Positions 1 through 11,505 of a DNA stretch of 64,000 nt are shown in pieces. Made by a program: the position numbers and the translations under genes. Position 1 is the stretch's first letter. Every line of letters starts with the position of its first letter. Origin of the DNA: Methylobacterium haplocladii (GTDB lineage: Bacteria; Pseudomonadota; Alphaproteobacteria; Rhizobiales; Beijerinckiaceae); the NCBI RefSeq assembly GCF_007992175.1, contig NZ_BJZT01000014.1:105879-169878 (forward strand). Direction: 5' to 3'. The notes beneath the pieces were generated by a model. It ran no database searches and was not told where the DNA came from. It was given only the letters and a program-made list of their open reading frames with translations.

Positions 1-29
1 GACGAGCCGATGGTTCCGTTCCGAGGAGA

Positions 30-56
30 GGCCGGGTGCGAAAGCCCCGGCCTTTT
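30..56 (+). terminator. Intrinsic terminator of an upstream gene
   Basis: A GGCCGGG arm at 30-36 pairs with CCCGGCC at 46-52 and is followed at once by TTTT. This is the form of a rho-independent terminator and probably ends a plus-strand gene lying to the left of the window. The rest of the first 260 bases shows no gene that I can support. Confidence 0.6.
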
Positions 57-261
57 CCATGTCGGTCGGACCCTTTGCGACCGAGCTCGTGCCGGCCCCT
101 GACATTCCGCCGCATCGGATGTCGCCCGGAGCCTACCCGACTCCGTACGTCACGTCTCTTTTCGGCATTCGGCAACTCGGCTGCGCACCGCCCGGTTTCA
201 GGACTGTTGCAACCTAGAATTTTGTGGCAGCACTGTCGAACGAGCGCTGTTGGAGTCGACG

Positions 262-1356
262 ATGCGGGGTGTGTTGGGTGTTGCACTGGCTTTAACTTTG
301 GCTTCGCCAGTCATTGCAGCTCAAAGACCCGCCACGTTCTTCGTTGCGGAGCAGATCTTCAACGCATCGCTGGATCTACGCGAACGTATAGTCGCACAGG
401 TGTCGTTGATTGCCGCCGGTCTGCAGAATGCGGTGCCGACCGAGCGCTTTCAGATGACGACGTTCAACGCGATACAGGCATTCCAGGCGAGCAATTCCCT
501 CGCGGCAACGGGCTACCCGGATGCCGGCACGCTCGATCGGCTCTCCGTGGCGACGCGGCCCCTGTTCGACCAGTGGGGCTTTCGAGAGGTTCCGCATCCC
601 TATCGCGGACGACCGATCTGGATTCCGCAGGGAATGGGCTTGCGGCCGATCCCGAACAGCAACGGCGTCTCGTTCCGCGATCCCGACGAGCGGCTCGAGA
701 TCCACTACAATTACTTTGCAGGGAAATACATCGATAAGGAGTACTTCGACACCCTGCAGGCGCTGCGCAGCAAGGGCGCCATCGTCCACTATTCGGTGAT
801 GAAGGACGATTGGTACGTGATCTCGTCGACGTCGCCGCAAGGGATCGACGCCTACCGTCGCTATCACATCGATGGAACCGGAATCCTCGGCTTCACCGAG
901 TTCTGGAACAACGCGCGCGGCAACCTCAACGGCGAGCGTATCGCCATCCTGATGTCGGCCTCGCTCGGTTCGGCGATGGGCGGACGTCTTTTCGTCGATC
1001 CGGGCAGCGTCGGCGGCTTCGGCAGTCCATCTCCACATGGGTCGCCGCCGCCGACCTACACGCCGCCACCCGGCATGACCTTGCCTCCGTCATCGGCCTT
1101 GAGCGCAGGAGACAAACTGCGGGTCGTCAGCGTCGCGTCGAACGACGCGCTGAGCGTGCGCGAGTTGCCCGATCAGCTGAGCAAGGTCGTCGGCATCATC
1201 CCGCCCGATGGCCGGGGCATCGACTTCGACGGGGACCGCAAGGGAAGTTGGCTGTTCGTGCGATACGACCGCATCGAGGGTTGGGTGCCGAGCCAGTTCG
1301 TCGTCTCCGAGCCTCCCCCGCTGAAGAAGGGCCGCAAGCTCGACGACGGCGAATAG
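262..1356 (+). CDS. Secreted peptidoglycan-binding-like / SH3-domain protein
   Basis: The product is about 364 residues. It opens with a signal peptide (basic start, hydrophobic 5-18, cleavage near Ala-Ala20), so it should act in the periplasm or envelope. Residues about 35-110 resemble a peptidoglycan-binding helical repeat (conserved pattern around FQ...AIQAFQ and G.PDAGTL). A central region of unknown fold follows, then a proline-rich linker near 245-275 and a C-terminal bacterial SH3-like domain (about 285-350, ending in a GWVPSQFV-type motif). I chose ATG 262 because it starts the signal peptide; an in-frame TTG at 250 is the alternative. No catalytic motif is visible. A wall-associated sensor or scaffold is the best guess. 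The gene appears monocistronic. Confidence 0.8.
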   Translation: MRGVLGVALALTLASPVIAAQRPATFFVAEQIFNASLDLRERIVAQVSLIAAGLQNAVPTERFQMTTFNAIQAFQASNSLAATGYPDAGTLDRLSVATRPLFDQWGFREVPHPYRGRPIWIPQGMGLRPIPNSNGVSFRDPDERLEIHYNYFAGKYIDKEYFDTLQALRSKGAIVHYSVMKDDWYVISSTSPQGIDAYRRYHIDGTGILGFTEFWNNARGNLNGERIAILMSASLGSAMGGRLFVDPGSVGGFGSPSPHGSPPPTYTPPPGMTLPPSSALSAGDKLRVVSVASNDALSVRELPDQLSKVVGIIPPDGRGIDFDGDRKGSWLFVRYDRIEGWVPSQFVVSEPPPLKKGRKLDDGE

Positions 1357-1932
1357 GCTTGGTTGCGGCTCTTCGACAGTTCGCGAGCCATGTCGATGCC
1401 GAAGACGTGTCACCACCGAGCGGCCGGCGCATGGCTGACATAGCATTGCGCAAACGATGCGGTCGGCACCGGCGATTCGCCTTTCGCTAAGCCTGCGATC
1501 AGACGATCGTGATGAACGGCCCACGACCTTCGGGATGAATCGGCAATCGATCCCAGGACTATTCGGAAACATGCAGCCCCGGTCAACGCCGTGTTTCGAA
1601 TAACAGTTTGGAATCACTCTGACATTCGCGGCTGCCCTTGATTGCTTTCCCCCTTCTCGGTTAGTGCAGCGAACAGCCGCCGACGCCGCATTCCGCAGCG
1701 CCGGACAACTCTGCTTATTCGATCCATCGCTCCCGAGCAGGCCGGCGCAGCCCCTGCAGGACCGGATACCGGCGGTTTCCTCCGGTGCGGTTTTGGGTGG
1801 ATCGGTGGGTCCCGAATGACGACCCAGGGCGCGGTTGCAGCGATCCGGCCTCGGACGGGGCGACAGCGCGGCCGGGCACGTTCGACAAGGCAGGCTCGAT
1901 CAAGGGCCGCCGTTGGTAGGAGGACAGCCATC
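1357..1932. other. Intergenic region without a supported gene
   Basis: This 576-base stretch has open frames on both strands, but none has a ribosome binding site with a recognisable protein. The reading frame of the next gene stays open back to 1642 without protein-like content. An imperfect hairpin lies at 1561-1600 (ATTCGGAAAC against GTTTCGAAT), which may end the upstream transcript. The right part presumably holds the promoter of the exbB-tonB operon. Confidence 0.5.
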
Positions 1933-2430
1933 GTGGTGCAGGGATTCGAAGTGGCCAGGACCGCACGGCACAACGGACAGCTCTTTCGTCGGATCGGACG
2001 TGCCGCCGCCGCAGGTTCCCTGTTCGCCGTCGCGCTGGCAGCGCCCGCTTCCGCGCAGGACGGCAGGACGGCCGCCGCCGGATCGCCCCTGAAGCTCGAA
2101 CTCAACCGCCTCGAGCCCGCCGGCGACAATTGCCGCACCTACCTGCTGGTCGACAACGGCAAGGGCACGGCGTTGAAGTCGCTCAAGGTCGATCTCTTCG
2201 CCTTCGACACCGAGGGCGTGGCCCAGAAGCGCCTCGCTGTCGAACTCGGACCCGTTCAGGAGAAGAAGACCGTGGTCCGCCTGTTCGATTTCCCCGGCAT
2301 AGCCTGCCCGAAGATCGGCCGCGTCCTGCTCAACGACGTCCTCGCCTGCGAGGGCGGCGATTCAAGCCGCGAAAGCTGCCTCGAACGGATCGAGACGGCG
2401 ACCAAGACCAGCGCCGAGTTCGCTCGCTAA
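1933..2430 (+). CDS. Secreted four-cysteine protein preceding exbB
   Basis: The protein is about 165 residues with an N-terminal export signal containing a twin-arginine-like RR and a long Ala-rich core ending in ASA-Q near residue 37. The mature part has four cysteines, enough for two disulfides, and no known catalytic motif. I chose GTG 1933 because a strong GGTAGGAGG lies about 8 bases before it; GTG 1936 is equally possible. It is followed after 94 bases by exbB-exbD-tonB in the same direction. It is therefore likely a periplasmic companion of that energy-transduction operon, though its function is unknown. Related proteins are usually left hypothetical. Confidence 0.75.
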   Translation: MVQGFEVARTARHNGQLFRRIGRAAAAGSLFAVALAAPASAQDGRTAAAGSPLKLELNRLEPAGDNCRTYLLVDNGKGTALKSLKVDLFAFDTEGVAQKRLAVELGPVQEKKTVVRLFDFPGIACPKIGRVLLNDVLACEGGDSSRESCLERIETATKTSAEFAR

Positions 2431-2524
2431 CGCGCATCGTATGCGCCGGGTCCGGCGCAGAGTGTCATGACGTGGGCCGGCCAGGGCCCCCGTCGCCTGT
2501 GAACCGATCTTGAGGAGCCTGCCC

Positions 2525-3220
<696 letters not shown>

Positions 3221-3362
3221 CCGCCGCCCGGCCGCGCCCATCGGGCGCCGGCGCGCACTTCGCACGCACGAGCATCGGCGACCCGTCCAAGGACCGGAAT
3301 CGCCTCGGATACCTGTTGCGGCAGCCTGAGCGGCGCCGCCGACGCCCAGGAGGGCAGACACC

Positions 3363-3863
3363 ATGGCGATGGGCTCGATCCGCAGCGGCGGAGACGACGA
3401 GGACGACCTCGACGCGACCCCCATGTCGGAGATCAACGTCACGCCGATGGTCGACGTGATGCTGGTGCTGCTGATCATCTTCATGGTCGCAGCGCCGCTG
3501 ATGACGACCGGCGTGCCGGTGCAGCTGCCGAAGACCTCGGCGGCGAAGGTGGCGCAGGCCCAGAAGCCGCTCGAAGTCTCGATCGACAAGGACGGCCATC
3601 CCTTCATCGCCAAGGACGGCTTCACCACCGAGACGCTGATGCCGCGCCTGCGCGAACTCAAGGCGCAGAATCCCGAGCAGGTCGTGCTCGTGCGCGGCGA
3701 CCGCGAGGTGCCCTACGGCAAGATCATGGAAGTGATGGGTCTCGTCGGGCAGGCCGGCTTCACCAAGGTATCGCTGATCGCGCAGTCTCCGGGAGCCGCC
3801 GCGCCGGCTGCCGCTCCTGCGGCGCCGGCTGCAGCCGCACCGGCCGGCGGGGCGGCGCGCTGA
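3363..3863 (+). CDS. exbD: ExbD/TolR-family energy transducer subunit
   Basis: The 166-residue protein has a short cytoplasmic N-terminus, one membrane helix near 30-48 and a periplasmic domain. The helix carries the family motif NVTPMVDVMLVLLIIFM, whose Asp is the proton-relay residue in ExbD and TolR. An Ala/Pro-rich tail closes the protein. It is the second gene of the exbB-exbD-tonB operon and sits 4 bases before tonB. A GGAGGG sequence precedes the ATG. Together with ExbB it converts proton-motive force into movement of TonB. Confidence 0.92.
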   Translation: MAMGSIRSGGDDEDDLDATPMSEINVTPMVDVMLVLLIIFMVAAPLMTTGVPVQLPKTSAAKVAQAQKPLEVSIDKDGHPFIAKDGFTTETLMPRLRELKAQNPEQVVLVRGDREVPYGKIMEVMGLVGQAGFTKVSLIAQSPGAAAPAAAPAAPAAAAPAGGAAR

Positions 3864-3867
3864 GCCC

Positions 3868-4998
3868 ATGACCACGTCCGTTTCTACAGATTTGACCGAA
3901 CGCGGCGGCCAGGGCGGTCTTCTGCCGGCGCTGGCCGTGGCGCTGGTGCTACACGCCGCCGCCCTCGTCGGCCTGATGTTCCTGCATCTCACTCCGCCCG
4001 CTCCGCCCGGCGAACAACAGATCTCGATCGACCTGTCGCCCGAGATGACGGCGATGGAGACGCTGGCGCCGTCCGAGCAGGCCGCCTCGCAGGAAGCACC
4101 CGAGGAGGCGAAGCCCGTCGGCGATCCGCCCGATGCGACGGCCCCCGATGTCGCGGAGACCCCGACGGAGGCGAAGCCGGAGGAGACCGCGAAGGTCGAG
4201 CCGCCGGTGACCGAGGAGGTGCCCCCGGAGGAGGTCAAGCCGCCGGAGGTTGCCGAGGTGCAGCCCGAGACGCCGCCCGACGTGGTTCCGCCGCCGCCCC
4301 AGGACGCGATCATCACGTCCGCGGCGCCGGAGGCCGAGCCTCTGGCACCGCCGCCTCCGCCGGTGATCGCACAGGCTCCCGAGCCGCCGAAGCCCGTCGA
4401 GCCTGACCCGGCCAAGGTCGCGGCCCAGCAGGAGGCCAAGCGCAAGGCGATCCTGGAAGCGCGGCGGAAGGCCGAGGCCGAGGAGCGGCGCAAGGATGCG
4501 ATCGAGGCGCGGCGTGATGCCGCCGCCGAGGCCAAGCGCAACGCGGCGCGCGAAGCTGCCCGGGAAGTCCGTCGCGCAGCTGCGGCCGAGGCTCGCTCGA
4601 AGCAGGATGCGGCGCGCCGTGCGGCGGCCGCCAGCGCCGCGACCGGGCGTCAGAATGCGTCGCAGGCCGCCTCGCAGGCGAATGGTGGCCGAACGGGCGC
4701 CAGCGGCAACGATCCGAACGCGATGGCGGCGTGGAAGGCGGCCATCGCGGCCTCGATCCGCGGCCGCATGAACCGCAACGCCGCAGCCGGCACCTCCGGC
4801 GGCGTCGCCACGGTGCGGTTCACGGTGAGCCGTTCGGGCGCCGTCAGCGGGGCCGGCCTCGCCGGCAGCAGCGGGGTCGGCGCCATCGACAGCGCCGCAC
4901 TCGCCGCCGTTCGGGGCTCGCTGCCCCCGGCGCCGGCCGGGTTCGGCGGCGCGAGCCTCTCGGTCACCGTGCCGCTCCGGTTCAGCCCCGGCGGCTGA
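3868..4998 (+). CDS. tonB: TonB family energy transducer
   Basis: The 376-residue protein has an N-terminal membrane anchor (about 18-38). A very long Pro/Glu-rich spacer follows (about 50-180), then an Ala/Arg/Lys/Glu-rich helical stretch (about 175-260). The C-terminal TonB domain (about 290-376) contains the pattern VRFTVSRSGAVSG...SSGV..ID.AAL. It should span the periplasm and pass ExbBD energy to outer-membrane receptors for siderophores, cobalamin or lanthanide chelates. No receptor gene is near. At 376 residues it is longer than typical TonB because of the helical insert, which is reminiscent of TolA. Confidence 0.9.
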   Translation: MTTSVSTDLTERGGQGGLLPALAVALVLHAAALVGLMFLHLTPPAPPGEQQISIDLSPEMTAMETLAPSEQAASQEAPEEAKPVGDPPDATAPDVAETPTEAKPEETAKVEPPVTEEVPPEEVKPPEVAEVQPETPPDVVPPPPQDAIITSAAPEAEPLAPPPPPVIAQAPEPPKPVEPDPAKVAAQQEAKRKAILEARRKAEAEERRKDAIEARRDAAAEAKRNAAREAAREVRRAAAAEARSKQDAARRAAAASAATGRQNASQAASQANGGRTGASGNDPNAMAAWKAAIAASIRGRMNRNAAAGTSGGVATVRFTVSRSGAVSGAGLAGSSGVGAIDSAALAAVRGSLPPAPAGFGGASLSVTVPLRFSPGG

Positions 4999-5047
4999 TC
5001 CGGGAGCCTCGTGGCCAGGGCGACGTTGTTCCGGATCGGGTTGGAGC

Positions 5048-5593
5048 GTGGCCGTGGCCGTCCATTTCACGAGCGACACGCATTTCGGCGATCCGAGGGG
5101 CCTGCGCATCGACCGCAGGCCCTTCCCCGATCTGGCCGCGCACGACGCCGCGTTGGTCGAAGCCTGGAACGCCGTCGTCGAGCCCGACGACGAGGTCTGG
5201 CATCTCGGCGACTTCGCCCTCGGACCGCCGCCGGATCGCGTCCATGCGCTTCTGGGATCGCTCGCCGGCCGAAAGCACCTGATCGTCGGCAACAACGACG
5301 GGCCGTCGACCCTTGCGGCGCCGGGTTGGGCCTCTGTCGGGCACTATGCCGAAATCGTCGTGGACGAGCGGCGGCTGGTGCTGTGCCACTACGCCTTCCG
5401 GACCTGGAACGGCATGGGGCGCGGCGCCCTCAACCTGCATGGACACTCGCATGGCCGGCTGGCGCCGATGCCGCGCCAATACGACGTCGGCGTCGACCCG
5501 ATGGGGTTCACGCCGGTGACGCTCGACGGGTTGCTGACATCACGCCGACGTCGCCGCACTGCGAAGAAGCTGCCGGATAAAGCCGGAACCTAA
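5048..5593 (+). CDS. Metallophosphoesterase, calcineurin-like
   Basis: The 181-residue enzyme has the ordered metal-binding motifs of calcineurin-like phosphoesterases: SDTHFGD near residue 9, GDF near 54, GNND near 83, HY near 115 and GHSHG near 132. Members of this small subfamily are hydrolases of uncertain substrate. The start is GTG; a second GTG two codons later is possible. It lies 50 bases after tonB in the same direction and may be read with it. The Arg/Lys-rich C-terminus is unusual but short. Confidence 0.85.
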   Translation: MAVAVHFTSDTHFGDPRGLRIDRRPFPDLAAHDAALVEAWNAVVEPDDEVWHLGDFALGPPPDRVHALLGSLAGRKHLIVGNNDGPSTLAAPGWASVGHYAEIVVDERRLVLCHYAFRTWNGMGRGALNLHGHSHGRLAPMPRQYDVGVDPMGFTPVTLDGLLTSRRRRRTAKKLPDKAGT

Positions 5594-5695
5594 CGGCAGC
5601 TTGGCCGTTCATGGGTTCGGAACCGCAACCATCGGTCACGCCGTTACTGACGGATACGGACCGATCCCGCAGTCACCGCTTCGAGTGTTACGACC

Positions 5696-6010
5696 ATGCG
5701 TCACACGATCCTCTCCGCCGGCCTCGCCACGATCCTCCTCGCGGCCTTCGCCGTCCCGGTCTCCGCCTTCCCGTCCTGCGTGGAAGGCGAGCGCAAAGTC
5801 CAGGAGGCGAGTGCGCTCCGCTATCAGGCTCGCCAGGAAGCACGCCTCGGCAACCACGACCGCGTCTGCGACACCCTCGACGAAGTCGGCGACCGCTACC
5901 ACGACGCGCAAGGCGCGTTCGAGGATTGCGGTAGCGCCATCACCTCCATCGATATCCGCGGCGAGTTGCGAAACCTTCGTCTCGCCAAGCGCGTAAACCG
6001 CTGCGATTGA
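5696..6010 (+). CDS. Small secreted cysteine-containing protein, unknown
   Basis: The protein is 104 residues with a clear signal peptide (hydrophobic 5-22, cleavage after VSA-F near 24). Four cysteines remain in the mature part, suggesting two disulfides. The remainder is charged and probably helical. No domain was recognised. GC-rich third positions support coding. The function is unknown. Confidence 0.7.
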   Translation: MRHTILSAGLATILLAAFAVPVSAFPSCVEGERKVQEASALRYQARQEARLGNHDRVCDTLDEVGDRYHDAQGAFEDCGSAITSIDIRGELRNLRLAKRVNRCD

Positions 6011-6135
6011 TCCCTGTTTTCCGCCTCCGGTTCCGGTCGGGTGTGCCCCCGCACGCCGGACCGGACCGGATTGCGGCACGGTCAAGTTCGTATCCACGTC
6101 GATCCGCCCGACGCACCGACCTCAAGAGCACCGCG

Positions 6136-6258
6136 ATGAACACCCTCAGCCCCTCCGAGACGATCTCGACCGGCCCATCCTTCGCGGCGGCCCTGTGCGG
6201 CTTCCTCAGCACCACGGCCGCCACCACGATGTTGATGCTTCTCGTCCGCAGTTTCTGA
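6136..6258 (+). CDS. Possible 40-residue single-span membrane peptide
   Basis: An ATG at 6136 opens 40 codons with a hydrophobic stretch (about residues 17-37) that could cross the membrane. No good ribosome binding site precedes it, and the reading frame is open upstream, so this is tentative. It faces the small membrane protein gene ending at 6271. Confidence 0.3.
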   Translation: MNTLSPSETISTGPSFAAALCGFLSTTAATTMLMLLVRSF

Positions 6259-6270
6259 GCGCGTCGAGCG

Positions 6271-6522
6271 TCAGGGCGCCACGTACCAGAACCGGCGGCG
6301 GGAGAAGAGCGCATCGGTCTGCGCCGCCGTGGCCTGCACAGGTTCGGTCTTCGCAGGCACCACACAGCGGACGTCCTTGCGGGTCGGCGCCTCGACGAGC
6401 GCAGCCGGCGCGGGCGGGATGAGTCCCAGGCGGGCCTGGATGTCCGGATGGCGTGCTGCAGAGATCGTCGCGATACAGGCGATCAGGCTGCCGGCCACGA
6501 GACCGAGCAGGAAGTTCATCAT
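6271..6522 (-). CDS. Small membrane-anchored protein, unknown
   Basis: The protein is 83 residues, starting MMNFLLGL with one N-terminal hydrophobic helix (about 3-21) and a polar, proline-containing remainder. I chose the ATG at 6522 because the helix starts there; the upstream extension of the frame is not protein-like. It is divergent from flaF and shares that 170-base regulatory gap. No family was recognised. Confidence 0.55.
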   Translation of the reverse strand: MMNFLLGLVAGSLIACIATISAARHPDIQARLGLIPPAPAALVEAPTRKDVRCVVPAKTEPVQATAAQTDALFSRRRFWYVAP

Positions 6523-6693
6523 GCAGGCCGGGTCCAGGCTCGATCGCGCCGCACGCTCTTGAGTCTTCGTATGGCTTACCAAGCGGGCGCCATTGCGGCA
6601 GGCGTTCCATTGGTGCGGATTTTTTAACATCCGGCATGCGAGATCTGAATACACCGGGCGGGCCAACCCTCCGGGCGAGGAGACGCCAGGGCG

Positions 6694-7074
6694 ATGATGC
6701 AAGGGGCGAACGCATACGCAAAAGTCGCGCGGAGCGCGTTGTCGCCGCGGGAGGCCGAGGCCGCGGTGCTCCTGAAAGCCGCAGGCCGCCTTCAGGCATT
6801 TTCAGGACAGGAACTGTCGAGTTCGGCCGGGCTGAACGAGGCGCTGATGTTCAATCAGAAGGTCTGGACGATCCTGGCCGGCGCCGTCGCGGATCCCACC
6901 AACCCGCTTCCCGATGAAATCCGCCAGAACGTCACGAACATCGCCGTGTACGTGTTCCGCACGATCATCGACGTGATGATCGAGCCGTCGGCCCGTAAGC
7001 TCGACGCCCTCGTTTCCCTCAACCACCATCTCGCCGCGGGCCTGCAGGGCAGCCCGGTGCCGTCGGCCTCCTGA
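6694..7074 (+). CDS. flaF: Flagellar biosynthesis regulator FlaF
   Basis: The 126-residue protein matches FlaF in length and composition. The pattern EALMFNQKVWTILAGAV near residue 55 corresponds to the family's conserved N..lW core, followed by an Ile/Val-rich helix. In Caulobacter FlaF is needed for flagellin synthesis and filament assembly, opposing the translation repressor FlbT. No flagellin or flbT gene is in this window. A FlaG-like gene faces it, and the two share a terminator-like hairpin. Confidence 0.85.
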   Translation: MMQGANAYAKVARSALSPREAEAAVLLKAAGRLQAFSGQELSSSAGLNEALMFNQKVWTILAGAVADPTNPLPDEIRQNVTNIAVYVFRTIIDVMIEPSARKLDALVSLNHHLAAGLQGSPVPSAS

Positions 7075-7089
7075 TCCGCGACGAACACG

Positions 7090-7114
7090 GAAGCGCGCCG
7101 CTCAGGCGCGCTTC
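7090..7114. terminator. Hairpin between convergent flaF and FlaG-like genes
   Basis: Perfect 10-base arms, GAAGCGCGCC at 7090-7099 and GGCGCGCTTC at 7105-7114, enclose a five-base loop. The hairpin lies at the meeting point of two convergent genes and overlaps the last codons of the minus-strand gene. No long T-run follows on either side, so termination is inferred from position and stem strength. Confidence 0.5.
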
Positions 7115-7440
7115 TCGACCCGTTCGCCGGTCACGGGAGGGTTCTGCTCGCGCCCGTAGACGCGCGCCTTGATGACGATCTCGTTCGGAATCTGCACGAT
7201 GACATCGCCGCTGATCGAATCGGTGATGCGGTAGACCAAGGCCTGGCTGTCGAGATCGCGCTCGAAGCCCCGGCGCTCGGTCTCTGCCCTTTGCGACTTG
7301 CCGGCGTTCGGGCTGATGTCGAGGGAGACGGCCGGGTCGAGCCGGCGTTCATCGCTGCCGCGGTCGGCGTCGCCGACGCGCGGGGGCGGATCGATGGCCG
7401 CGAGCGGCGGCAAACTGATGACGGGACGAATCGGATCCAT
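7102..7440 (-). CDS. FlaG-like flagellar protein
   Basis: The protein is 112 residues. The second half contains LVYRITDSISGDVIVQIPNE, the hallmark of the FlaG family (a short beta-hairpin domain linked to filament length or flagellin regulation). The N-terminal half is disordered and Pro/Asp-rich, as in FlaG. Position beside flaF supports the call. I chose the ATG at 7440, which starts MDPIRPV; an extension of nine codons upstream is possible. Confidence 0.65.
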   Translation of the reverse strand: MDPIRPVISLPPLAAIDPPPRVGDADRGSDERRLDPAVSLDISPNAGKSQRAETERRGFERDLDSQALVYRITDSISGDVIVQIPNEIVIKARVYGREQNPPVTGERVEKRA

Positions 7441-7627
7441 GACATGCTCCCGGAATACGAGGGGCAACGTCGGAGGATTTACCGCTCGGGGTCATCCGAT
7501 TCTTAACGCCACTTGATTGTCCCCCGGCAACCTCGAGTAGTGCTTACGCGGCGTTAACGGCGTCGGGACATTTGTAGCGAGATCGAACCGGCCCGCCTCG
7601 GAGGGCGCGCCGATGCGATGTTCGAGG

Positions 7628-9698
<2,071 letters not shown>

Positions 9699-9753
9699 CG
9701 GTTCCAGATTCGGGCGGCGGGCCAGGTTTGTCAATGCAGTGGAGGCGATCGGC

Positions 9754-10539
9754 CTACCAGAGCCGCATCAGCCGATAACCGGCCACCACGTCCTGCGGCG
9801 CGAAGCCGAAATTGGCCGTGATGGTCAGGCCGGCCCCGAAGATTGCGCGGGTGAAGGCCCCCGAGAGCAGGAACAGGCCGGTGATGACGAGGCCGGAATA
9901 GCGGCCGATCTGGTCGCCGGCCGCGCGGGCGCCGTCCGGGATCCACGGCCGAATGATGCCGTAGCCGTCGAGGCCGGGGATCGGCAGCAGGTTCAGGACG
10001 ATGGCGGTGGCCTGATAGAGCGCCGAGACGGCGAGCACCGCGCGGATCGTGTCGGCATCCGCGCTCGCGAGCCGGTAGAGCAGCACGAGGAACACCAGAA
10101 AGACGAGGTTCATGGCCGGCCCGGCGAGCGAGACCGCCGACTGCCAGCCGGACGACCGCAGCAGGTCCCGGTTCACGAACACGGCGCCGCCAGGAAAGCC
10201 GATGCCGCCGAGGATCGTGAACAGCACCGGCAGCACGATCGAGGTCAGCGGATCGATGTAGAGGCGCGGATCGAGGGTGAGGTAGCCGGTGCCGGCGATC
10301 GCGTGGTCGCCGCCCTTCCAGGCCATGAAGGCATGGCCGAACTCGTGCAGGCAGAGCGAGAGCACCCAACCGGCCAGCACGAAGACGAAGGCGAGGCCCT
10401 TTTGTCCGCCGATGCCGAACTGGATCGCCAACCCCGCGCCCGCGAAGGTCAGCAGGATCATCAGAAAGTTGAAGCTCGGGATGGCGGCGTCGCTCGCCCC
10501 GCCGGATCGCGGCATCTGCACTACAGTCACCCGGCTCAT
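9754..10539 (-). CDS. Site-2-protease-like M50 zinc metallopeptidase
   Basis: The membrane protein is about 262 residues. The zinc-binding motif HEFGHA lies in a membrane helix near residue 65, and NLLPIPGLDGYG near 190 gives the third ligand Asp. These two motifs define M50 site-2 proteases. It belongs to the short, stand-alone group without PDZ or CBS domains. The substrate is unknown. I chose the ATG at 10539; the ATG at 10515 (MPRSGG) is an alternative. It is divergent from the alpha/beta hydrolase gene. Confidence 0.85.
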   Translation of the reverse strand: MSRVTVVQMPRSGGASDAAIPSFNFLMILLTFAGAGLAIQFGIGGQKGLAFVFVLAGWVLSLCLHEFGHAFMAWKGGDHAIAGTGYLTLDPRLYIDPLTSIVLPVLFTILGGIGFPGGAVFVNRDLLRSSGWQSAVSLAGPAMNLVFLVFLVLLYRLASADADTIRAVLAVSALYQATAIVLNLLPIPGLDGYGIIRPWIPDGARAAGDQIGRYSGLVITGLFLLSGAFTRAIFGAGLTITANFGFAPQDVVAGYRLMRLW

Positions 10540-10657
10540 GGCGGAAACGATGGGCGAGGGTTTGCCCGATCCGATACATCGTTGGAAAGGGCCATGACGC
10601 CTCCCCGCGGCTCCCGCCCCGGTGTAAGCACGCGCCGGTCGGCGAACTGACGGGGCC

Positions 10658-11482
10658 ATGCGCATCATCGGATACGGTCTGCTCGCGATCCTCTGCCTCT
10701 ACGGGGCTGCGGCCGGCGTCCTGGCCTTCTACCAGCGCCGCCTGATCTATCCGGGCGCCTTCGAGGCGATCCCGCATGACGACACCGTGCCGGCGGGAGC
10801 CGAAACCGTCGTCGTGACGACCTCCGACGGCGAGCGGCTGCACGGATTGTGGACGGCGCCGAGGCCCGGCTGCGGCGTGGTGCTCAGCTTCCACGGCAAC
10901 GCCTCGTTTCCCGAACCCTACGCCGCGCGCTTCGGCGGCTCACCGTGGCGGGAGGCGGGCTGGGGCGTGCTCTCGATCGCCTATCGCGGCTATCCCGGCT
11001 CGACCGGATCGCCCAGCGAGGCCGGGCTGATCGAGGACGCGTCTTCCGCCTATCGCTTCGTCTCGGAGAAAGCGCCCGGCGCGCCGGTCCTGCTCCACGG
11101 CCACTCGCTGGGGGCTGCCATCGCCGTGGCTTTGGGCGCGCGCGAGCCGAATCTCGGCCTCTATCTCGAAGCCCCGTTCGATTCCATGAGCCACGTGGTC
11201 CGGGTGCATTTCCCTTACGTGCCCTCGGGCCTCTTTCTGCTCGATACCTACCGCTCGGACCTGCGCGTGGCGCGCGGCACGGCGCCGGTGCTGATCGTCC
11301 ACGGCGACGACGACGACGTCGTCCCGGCCGAGCTCGCCCGCGAACTGGCCTCCGCTGCCGGGACGCGAGCGCGGATCGAGGTGATCCCCGGCGACCACGT
11401 GTCGATCCTCGGCAGTCGCGACGCCGAGGCCGAAGTCTTGTTCCGGGAGACGATGCCGGCGCCTTGCGTCGCTGGCCGATAG
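10658..11482 (+). CDS. Membrane-anchored alpha/beta hydrolase (Bem46/ABHD13-like)
   Basis: The 274-residue protein has an N-terminal membrane helix (about 4-24). An alpha/beta-hydrolase domain follows with oxyanion segment FHGNA, nucleophile elbow GHSLG (Ser150), an acidic residue in HGDDDDVVP and His in PGDHVSIL. The arrangement resembles the Bem46/ABHD13 group of serine hydrolases, whose substrates are mostly unknown. It sits between the divergent M50 protease and the convergent ceramidase gene. Confidence 0.85.
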   Translation: MRIIGYGLLAILCLYGAAAGVLAFYQRRLIYPGAFEAIPHDDTVPAGAETVVVTTSDGERLHGLWTAPRPGCGVVLSFHGNASFPEPYAARFGGSPWREAGWGVLSIAYRGYPGSTGSPSEAGLIEDASSAYRFVSEKAPGAPVLLHGHSLGAAIAVALGAREPNLGLYLEAPFDSMSHVVRVHFPYVPSGLFLLDTYRSDLRVARGTAPVLIVHGDDDDVVPAELARELASAAGTRARIEVIPGDHVSILGSRDAEAEVLFRETMPAPCVAGR

Positions 11483-11505
11483 CCCGCCATTCCCCGGACT
11501 ACCCG

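Noticed and set aside
6007..6135. Upstream extension of the 40-residue peptide
   Set aside because: The added residues are basic and low in complexity, with no binding site before the first ATG; only the shorter form is plausible.
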